DNA from: Duganella radicis
GTDB lineage: Bacteria; Pseudomonadota; Gammaproteobacteria; Burkholderiales; Burkholderiaceae_D
Assembly (NCBI RefSeq): GCF_009720825.1
Contig: NZ_WNKY01000017.1
Coordinates: 1-64,000, forward strand
Direction of reading: 5' to 3'
Length of the DNA: 64,000 nt
Shown: piece by piece, positions 58,664 through 64,000 of the stretch
How positions within the stretch are numbered: the first letter of the stretch is position 1
How the letters are laid out: each line of letters starts with the position of its first letter
Made by a program: the position numbers and the translations under genes
Notes under the pieces: generated by a model
Told to the model about the DNA's origin: nothing
The model's input: the letters and a program-made list of their open reading frames with translations, nothing else
Databases searched by the model: none

Positions 58664-59371
58664 TTAACGTTTTACGCCGCGCAGGAACAAATCCAGGCCT
58701 TCGGCGGCGCGGGCGCGCAGCTCGTCCATGGTGGGCGGCGCGGTGATGGGGAACAGTAGGCGCGTTATCTGGTCGCCCAAGATGCAGTTGATCAGGAACA
58801 CCGGCAGCACCTCCGGCCGCAGGTCCGGGCGCAACTGGGCGCGGATGTCGGGGCGGGCGAAGAAGCGGCTCAGCTCCGCGCGCGTGCGCTGCGGCCCGGC
58901 TTCGAAGAAGGTTTCGGCCAGCTCCGGCGTGCTCTTGGCTTCGGCCACCACCATGCGGTGCAGGCTGCAAAAGGCGGGCAGGGAGATCAGTTCCAGGAAG
59001 CGCAGCGAGAAGTCGCTGAGGATTTCCTCCATCGGACGCGGATCGGTTTCCATATTCTCCATGCCGCCGAAGAAGCGCGCGCGGCCGTCTGCGATGACGG
59101 CGTTCAGGAGGCCGGCCTTGCCACCGAACTTGACGTAGATGGTGCGCACCGCCACGTGGGCTTCGCGCGCAATCATTTCCAGGCTGACCTTGCTGTAGCC
59201 TTTTTCCAGGAACAGCTGGCCGGCCGTGTGCAGCAGGGCGGCACGGCGGGCGGCTTTGTCGGCGGCGCGGGGGCGGCCGGCCGCCTTGCCGAAGCAGGGC
59301 GAGTCGGGAGGGTAGTTGCCTTCCGGGCAATCTTGCTCGTCCGGCGCGTCGATCAGGTCGGTGGTATTCAT
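58664..59371 (-). CDS. TetR/AcrR-family repressor of the efflux operon
   Basis: A 235-residue TetR-type protein. The N-terminal tail has an unusual 30-residue acidic/cysteine-bearing stretch (DEQDCPEGNYPPDSPC), then the helix-turn-helix at residues 42-95 (AALLHTAGQLFLEKGYSKVSL and EAHVAVRTIYVKFGGKAGL), then the ligand-binding helices. It is divergent from emrA, with an inverted repeat and half-site around the emrA promoter. It presumably represses the pump until a toxic substrate binds. Confidence 0.88.
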   Translation of the reverse strand: MNTTDLIDAPDEQDCPEGNYPPDSPCFGKAAGRPRAADKAARRAALLHTAGQLFLEKGYSKVSLEMIAREAHVAVRTIYVKFGGKAGLLNAVIADGRARFFGGMENMETDPRPMEEILSDFSLRFLELISLPAFCSLHRMVVAEAKSTPELAETFFEAGPQRTRAELSRFFARPDIRAQLRPDLRPEVLPVFLINCILGDQITRLLFPITAPPTMDELRARAAEGLDLFLRGVKR

Positions 59372-59413
59372 GGCGGTGAATGATAGCGAATGCCGTCATG
59401 CTAGTCCAAAAAA

Positions 59414-59437
59414 AAATGAAATGCAATCGTTTCATTT
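59414..59437. promoter_or_regulatory. TetR operator candidate
   Basis: AAATGAAA (59414-59421) and TTTCATTT (59430-59437) form an inverted repeat with eight-base spacer, just before the emrA -35 box. CATTTCATTTC recurs at 59478-59488, downstream of the -10, so repressor could bind both sides. Confidence 0.65.
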
Positions 59438-59438
59438 C

Positions 59439-59466
59439 TTGACTTTGGTCTGGAACTGACGATAAT
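59439..59466 (+). promoter_or_regulatory. emrAB promoter candidate
   Basis: TTGACT (59439-59444), 16-base spacer, GATAAT (59461-59466), 33 bases before the emrA start. Confidence 0.7.
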
Positions 59467-59499
59467 GCTCCTATCTCATTTCATTTCTGGAGCTCCCTC

Positions 59500-60627
59500 A
59501 TGTCCACCCAAGAACAAAAACTCAGTGCCGTGCCTGCCGCTCCAGCCGCTGCCCCGGCCGCCGCTCCGTCCGCGCCGCCGCAGCAACCGAACCGCCGCGT
59601 GCTGGTGGTGGCCGCCATCATCGCGCTGGCCGCTCTGGCCGCCGGTGGCCGCATGTGGTATCGCAGCCATTTCTATGTCGAGACCGAGAATGCCTATGTG
59701 GCCGGTCACGTGCACCCGGTGTCGACCCGCATTGCCGGTGTGGTGACCAAGGTGCTGATCGACGATAACCAGCTGGTCAAGGAAGGCGATGTGATCGCCG
59801 AGCTGGACCCGTTCGACCAGGGCGTGAAAGTGGAGCAGATCCAGGCGCAGATCGCCTCGGCCCAGCAACAGGTCACGCAGGCTGACGCGCAGATCGCGCA
59901 GGCGCAGGCGCAAGCCAGCGCCGCCGCCGCGCAAGTGGCGCAGTCGGAAGCGCAACTGGTGCGCGCCAGGCAGGATGCCGACCGTTTCGGCCAGCTGTAT
60001 AACAGTCAGATGAAAGCCGTGTCGAAAGCCGAGCTGGATGCCGCTGTCGCCGCCCGCGCCAGCGCCAGCGCCGACGTGGCCGCGCGCAAGGACAGCGCCG
60101 CAGCCGCCAAGGCGCAAATCGCCTCGGCCAAATCGGCACGTGAAGTGTTGAACGCGCAGATCGCCGTGCTGCAAGTGCAGCTGAAGGACGCCAAACAGCA
60201 ACTGGCTTATAACCAGATCCTGGCGCCGGTGTCGGGCCGCATCGGCAAGCGCACCATCGAGGTGGGCCAGCGCGTGCAGCCGGGCCAGCAGCTGACCGCC
60301 ATCGTGCAGGAAAACGTGTGGCTGACCGCGAACTTCAAAGAGACGCAACTGGCAAACATGAAGGTTGGCCAGGAAGTCAAAGTGACCGTCGATGCGCTTC
60401 CGGGCAAAGAACTGATCGGCAAAGTGGACAGCTTCTCGCCAGCGTCGGGCGCGCAATTCGCGCTGCTGCCTGCCGATAACGCCACCGGTAACTTCACCAA
60501 GATCGTGCAGCGCGTGCCGGTCAAGATCACCTTCAAGCCGGAAGACGTGAAAGCCTTGAGCGGCCGTCTGGTGCCGGGCATGTCGGCCATCGCCGAAGTA
60601 TCGATCAACCAGAAAGAAGCCAAGTAA
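59500..60627 (+). CDS. EmrA-like membrane-fusion protein
   Basis: The 375-residue HlyD-family periplasmic adaptor bridges the inner-membrane pump and the outer-membrane channel. An Ala/Pro-rich cytoplasmic tail of about 30 residues comes first, then one helix (VLVVAAIIALAALAAGG), then the lipoyl-like domain (VSTRIAGVVTKVLIDDNQLV), a long coiled coil (about 95-215, Ala/Gln-rich) and the beta-barrel with APVSGRIGKRTIEVGQ. First gene of the emrA-emrB-nodT operon. Confidence 0.9.
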   Translation: MSTQEQKLSAVPAAPAAAPAAAPSAPPQQPNRRVLVVAAIIALAALAAGGRMWYRSHFYVETENAYVAGHVHPVSTRIAGVVTKVLIDDNQLVKEGDVIAELDPFDQGVKVEQIQAQIASAQQQVTQADAQIAQAQAQASAAAAQVAQSEAQLVRARQDADRFGQLYNSQMKAVSKAELDAAVAARASASADVAARKDSAAAAKAQIASAKSAREVLNAQIAVLQVQLKDAKQQLAYNQILAPVSGRIGKRTIEVGQRVQPGQQLTAIVQENVWLTANFKETQLANMKVGQEVKVTVDALPGKELIGKVDSFSPASGAQFALLPADNATGNFTKIVQRVPVKITFKPEDVKALSGRLVPGMSAIAEVSINQKEAK

Positions 60628-60642
60628 TTCAGGGGGCTTCTC

Positions 60643-62229
60643 ATGGCTAGTACTACTTTTGTCCCGCCGATGCCGAGCGAGAAGGTCTCCGCACGCACAT
60701 GGATGGCGGTTGCCGCCGGCATGCTGGGCGCCTTCATGGCGGTGCTGGATATCCAGATCACCAACTCGTCGCTGAAGGATATTCTCGGCACGCTGTCGGC
60801 CACGCAGGAAGAGGGCTCGTGGATCGCCACCGCCTATCTGGTGGCGGAGATCATCGTGATTCCGATGACCGGCCTGTTCGTGCGGGTGTTCGGCATGCGC
60901 GGCTACATGATGGGCACCACGGCGCTGTTCCTGGTGTTCTCCACGCTGTGCGGCTTCGCATGGAACCTGCAAAGCATGATCGCCTTCCGCATGATGCAGG
61001 GCTTTACCGGCGGCGCGCTGATTCCGATGGCGATGACGCTGGTGATGGCCAAGCTGCCGCCATCGAAACGCGCAACCGGCATGGCGCTGTTCGGCCTGAC
61101 CGCGACGCTGGCGCCATCGATGGGTCCAACGCTGGGCGGCTATCTGAGCGAGCTGTATGGCTGGCCTTCGATCTTCTATATCAACTGGGTGCCTGGCCTG
61201 CTGCTGATTGGCGGTATCGCGCTGGGGCTCGATGAAGAGAAGCCGAATCTGTCGCTGCTGTTCAATGCGGACTGGCTGGGCATCGGCTTCATGGCGATGG
61301 GCCTGGGCAGCCTGACCATCTTCCTGGAAGAAGGCAACAGCAAGGACTGGTTCGACTCCGCCTTCATCAACACCTTTGCCGCGCTGGCGATTGTCGGCCT
61401 GCTGGGATGGGTGGTGACCAGCACCATGCGCAAGCAGCCGTTTGTGAATCTGGGCTTGTACGGATCGCGCAACTTCGCCGCCGCCACCGCGCTGTCGATG
61501 GCGATGGGCATGGGCTTGTATGGTTCGTCCTTCATCCTGCCGCTGTTCCTGGCGCAGATTCCGGGCTATTCGCCGATGCAGATCGGTGAGGTGATCATGT
61601 GGGCCGGCCTGCCGCAGCTGTTCATCATGCCGTTCGTGGCCAAGCTGTCGGCCAAGATCGACAACCGCATCCTGTGTTCGTTCGGCTTGCTGCTGTTCGG
61701 CGGCTCCTGCCTGATGAACGCCTACATGGACGCCACCACCGGCTACGACCAGTTGCTGCTGTCGCAGATCGTGCGCGCGCTGGGCCAGCCGTTTGTGATG
61801 CTGACCTTGTCGAACTTTGCGATGAACGGCATTCAGCCCAAGGACACGCCATCGGCTTCAAGCCTGATCAACATGACCCGTAACCTGGGTGGTTCGATCG
61901 GTATCGCATTGCTGGCGACCGCGCTGACCAATCGCGAGCATTTCCATTCGGTGCGCATCGGCGAATCGGTGAGCAATTTCGCGCTGGCGACGCAGGACCG
62001 TTTGAGCGCCTTGACCTCGTCGTTCATCGCCAAGGGCTTCGATAGCGCCACGGCTTCGGACATGGCCTTGAAAGCGGTCGACGGCATTGTGCGCCGCGAA
62101 TCGTTTGTGATGGCTTACAACGATGGCTTCTTCCTGGTGGCGATGGTGCTGTTTGCCTGTATCGGCGTGCTGTGGTTCTCGGACAAAGTCAAAGCCCCTT
62201 CGGGTGGCGGCGGCGGCGGCGCTCACTAA
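60643..62229 (+). CDS. EmrB/QacA-family 14-helix MFS drug exporter
   Basis: A 528-residue inner-membrane drug/proton antiporter. It has the DHA2 start VLDIQITNSSLKDILGTL, the motif-C-like GLTATLAPSMGPTLGGYLSE after helix 5 and 14 hydrophobic segments, ending in a short Gly-rich tail (GGGGGGAH). With EmrA and the NodT channel it would expel hydrophobic toxins across both membranes. Starts 15 bases after emrA with GGGGGC upstream; the DNA is normal for the chromosome. Confidence 0.92.
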   Translation: MASTTFVPPMPSEKVSARTWMAVAAGMLGAFMAVLDIQITNSSLKDILGTLSATQEEGSWIATAYLVAEIIVIPMTGLFVRVFGMRGYMMGTTALFLVFSTLCGFAWNLQSMIAFRMMQGFTGGALIPMAMTLVMAKLPPSKRATGMALFGLTATLAPSMGPTLGGYLSELYGWPSIFYINWVPGLLLIGGIALGLDEEKPNLSLLFNADWLGIGFMAMGLGSLTIFLEEGNSKDWFDSAFINTFAALAIVGLLGWVVTSTMRKQPFVNLGLYGSRNFAAATALSMAMGMGLYGSSFILPLFLAQIPGYSPMQIGEVIMWAGLPQLFIMPFVAKLSAKIDNRILCSFGLLLFGGSCLMNAYMDATTGYDQLLLSQIVRALGQPFVMLTLSNFAMNGIQPKDTPSASSLINMTRNLGGSIGIALLATALTNREHFHSVRIGESVSNFALATQDRLSALTSSFIAKGFDSATASDMALKAVDGIVRRESFVMAYNDGFFLVAMVLFACIGVLWFSDKVKAPSGGGGGGAH

Positions 62230-62252
62230 TAAAAATTCTTTAAGAGGTAATC

Positions 62253-63728
62253 ATGTTGAATTCAGCTTTGAAGCGCCTGACGCTCGCTGTTTCCGTCACC
62301 CTGGCAGTCACCGGCTGCGCCACCGTCGGCACCGACTTTAAGGCGCCGGCCAATGTGGCCGATGCATCGTTCCGCCATGTGCCGCAAGCCGGCACTGGCG
62401 AAGCACACCTGCCGGCACAATGGTGGACGGTGTTTAACGACGCCACCCTGAATCGTCTGGAAGAGACCGCGCTGCGCGATAATCCGAGCGTGAAGGCTGC
62501 GGCGCAACGTCTGGTGCAGGCGCTGGAACAGGCCGGTGTGGCGCGCGCCAACGAGCAGCCGCAGTTGAGCGTCAACGCCGGTATCTCGAACTCGCGCACT
62601 TCGGCCGAGACCTCGCAAGGCCTGGCGCTGGGCCATCGTTCGATCAAGGGTAACAACTACTCGGTGGGCTCCAGCTTCTCGTATGAAGTGGACCTGCTGG
62701 GCCGCGTGCGCCGTCTGGTGGAAGCGTCGGATGCGCAGGCGCTGGCAGCGGAAGCGGATCGTGACGGCGTGCTGCTGGTGCTGTCGTCGCAACTGGCGAC
62801 CACCTACTGGCAACTGCGTGGCCTCGATGCCGAAATCGCCATCCTGAAAGGCGCGCTGGATACCCGCCGCGAAAGCGAGGAACTTGTGACCGCGCGCTTT
62901 GACGCCGGCCTGTCGAATGAGCTGGACGTATCGCGTGCCCGCATCGAGCGCGCCAATGCGCAGGCGGATCTGCATGAAGTGCAGCGTCAGCGCAATCTGC
63001 TGGAACACAGCCTGGCTACCTTGGTCGGCGCCTCGCCATCGTCCATGCTGACTGCTGCCAATGCGGATGCCGCCGTGCTGCCGCAGCCGCCGGCGATTCC
63101 GGTCGGCCTGCCGGCCAGCCTGCTGTCGCAGCGTCCCGACCTCGCTGGCAGCGTGGCGACCCTGCGCGCCACCAATGCGCAGATCGGCGTGGCGGAAGGC
63201 GCGTTCTATCCTTCGTTCTCGCTGACCGGTAACTTCGGTTTCGCTTCCGAGAGCCTGAGCAATCTGGCCAAGGGTGATGCGCGCCAGTTCAGCGTTGGTC
63301 CGCTGGCGCTGTCGCTACCGATCTTCGACGGTGGCCGCAACAAGGCCAATCTGGCGATCGCCAAGGCGCGCTACGAAGAGGCGCTGGCTAATCACCAGAC
63401 CAAGCTGCTGACCGCGCTGCGTGAAGTGGAAGATGCGCTGTCCGACGTGCAGCAGCGTCAGATGCAGGGCGACGCGCAGAAGGCATCGCAAGTGGCGGCT
63501 GCACGCGGCTACCTGGTGGCGCGTGCGCGTTACGAGCGTGGCGTGTCGACTTACCTCGACGTGACCGATGCCCAGCGTAGCGCGCTGGCGGCCGATCGCG
63601 CGGCGGTGCAGATCAACACCCAGCGCTTGCTGGCCGCCGTATCGGTGGCACGCGCGCTTGGCGCTGGCTGGCAGCCTTCCGCGCAGCTGTCGCAAGTGGC
63701 GCAGAACGGCAATATCAAAGCGCAGTAA
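62253..63728 (+). CDS. NodT/OprM-type outer-membrane efflux lipoprotein
   Basis: The 491-residue outer-membrane channel of the pump. A lipoprotein signal with lipobox VTGC places the mature Cys near residue 23. Two OEP domains follow, each with long helices (VKAAAQRLVQALEQAGVARA; ELDVSRARIERANAQADLHE) and the repeated YEVDLLGRVRR and SFSLTGNFGFAS strand regions. Last gene of the operon, AAGAGG upstream. TolC-like trimer formation is family knowledge. Confidence 0.92.
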   Translation: MLNSALKRLTLAVSVTLAVTGCATVGTDFKAPANVADASFRHVPQAGTGEAHLPAQWWTVFNDATLNRLEETALRDNPSVKAAAQRLVQALEQAGVARANEQPQLSVNAGISNSRTSAETSQGLALGHRSIKGNNYSVGSSFSYEVDLLGRVRRLVEASDAQALAAEADRDGVLLVLSSQLATTYWQLRGLDAEIAILKGALDTRRESEELVTARFDAGLSNELDVSRARIERANAQADLHEVQRQRNLLEHSLATLVGASPSSMLTAANADAAVLPQPPAIPVGLPASLLSQRPDLAGSVATLRATNAQIGVAEGAFYPSFSLTGNFGFASESLSNLAKGDARQFSVGPLALSLPIFDGGRNKANLAIAKARYEEALANHQTKLLTALREVEDALSDVQQRQMQGDAQKASQVAAARGYLVARARYERGVSTYLDVTDAQRSALAADRAAVQINTQRLLAAVSVARALGAGWQPSAQLSQVAQNGNIKAQ

Positions 63729-63925
63729 GTCACTCTCATTTCAGTACCCATTACGCGGAAGAGGCCAGCGGCAGATGTGCCGCTGGTCCGAAGCGTTTCT
63801 CTGTCCTCCTCCCTCCGCTACAACAGTCGGGACGTCCCGCTTGCGTTGGCGAACTTACGCGTGGCATGATGTTTCGACCGCATCCGCCTTGCTTCTTCCG
63901 TCGGCATTGTTCTACTGGAGAGATT

Positions 63926-64000
63926 ATGTTCACGAACATGAGAGTGGCGACCCGCCTGGGTCTGGGTTTCGGGATCGTCGTTCTGCTGTTGCTCATACTG
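63926..64000 (+). CDS. Methyl-accepting chemotaxis protein, N-terminus only
   Basis: The frame starts at ATG 63926, with CTGGAG upstream, and is cut by the window edge after 25 codons: MFTNMRVATRLGLGFGIVVL and onward is the typical first membrane segment of a betaproteobacterial chemoreceptor. The remainder, with ligand, HAMP and signalling domains, lies outside. The 197 bases before it hold no gene. Confidence 0.7.
   Translation, partial: MFTNMRVATRLGLGFGIVVLLLLIL

Overview
The window looks like chromosome of a high-GC betaproteobacterium of the Burkholderiales, most likely Oxalobacteraceae (Massilia/Duganella-like). This rests on the fused glucokinase/RpiR regulator, a pyruvate dehydrogenase operon whose E3 carries its own lipoyl domain, the holC neighbourhood, a small Trp-rich membrane protein downstream of ilvD, and uniformly GC-rich codon use. 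The first 2.7 kb and about 51.9-53.0 kb are visibly more AT-rich and hold acquired or decaying DNA. This assignment comes from reading the sequence, not from a database search.

Layout. 0-2.7 kb: a decayed integron, with a broken integrase remnant on the minus strand and, on the plus strand, five small gene cassettes each followed by a recognisable attC site. A sixth cassette is cut by an IS3-family element (2703-3933). 3.9-11.6 kb: peptide transporter, GH13 alpha-glucosidase, glucokinase-RpiR fusion, and a PadR-controlled efflux pump. 11.8-15.3 kb: dgoK, dgoA, a sugar lactonase and a secreted GH53 galactanase. 15.4-18.8 kb: three VOC proteins around a MarR regulator, and an MFS pump. 18.9-21.7 kb: groESL with a CIRCE operator, then an Xre antitoxin with a truncated RES toxin. 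21.7-34.3 kb: galactose dehydrogenase-like SDR, GH35 beta-galactosidase, dgoD, a second SMP-30-like protein, a LysR regulator, a TonB receptor and a GH2 enzyme. 34.3-45.3 kb: housekeeping genes (zapA, 6S RNA, EVE protein, lgt, LysR/ilvD, cytochrome c, branched-chain amino-acid binding protein, holC, prlC, folD). 45.4-51.7 kb: aceE-aceF-lpd. 51.9-52.9 kb: a wrecked SIR2-like gene and a Cys-rich hypothetical gene. 53.1-58.6 kb: TfoX-like protein, M20 peptidase, PACE pump with LysR, DsbA, GNAT, hydrolase. 58.6-63.7 kb: TetR with an EmrA/EmrB/NodT tripartite pump. The window ends in the first 25 codons of a chemoreceptor.

How the genes work together. The clearest system is beta-galactan use. GH53 cuts beta-1,4-galactan outside the cell, the TonB receptor would import oligosaccharides, and GH35 and GH2 would release galactose. 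The SDR, lactonase, DgoD, DgoK and DgoA then form a complete oxidative De Ley-Doudoroff route to pyruvate and glyceraldehyde-3-phosphate. The genes are split between two divergent blocks separated by groESL and the toxin-antitoxin remnant. Short shared T-N11-A-like motifs upstream of dgoK and the TonB receptor, and a palindrome upstream of dgoD, are candidate sites for the local LysR protein.

No complete undescribed system was proven. The best leads are the integron cassettes (one resembling EF-Tu domain III), the two Ala/Gly/Ser/Thr-rich inserts in the GH35 enzyme, the truncated RES toxin beside groESL, and the SIR2-like defence-gene remnant. No tRNA, rRNA or CRISPR array was seen.
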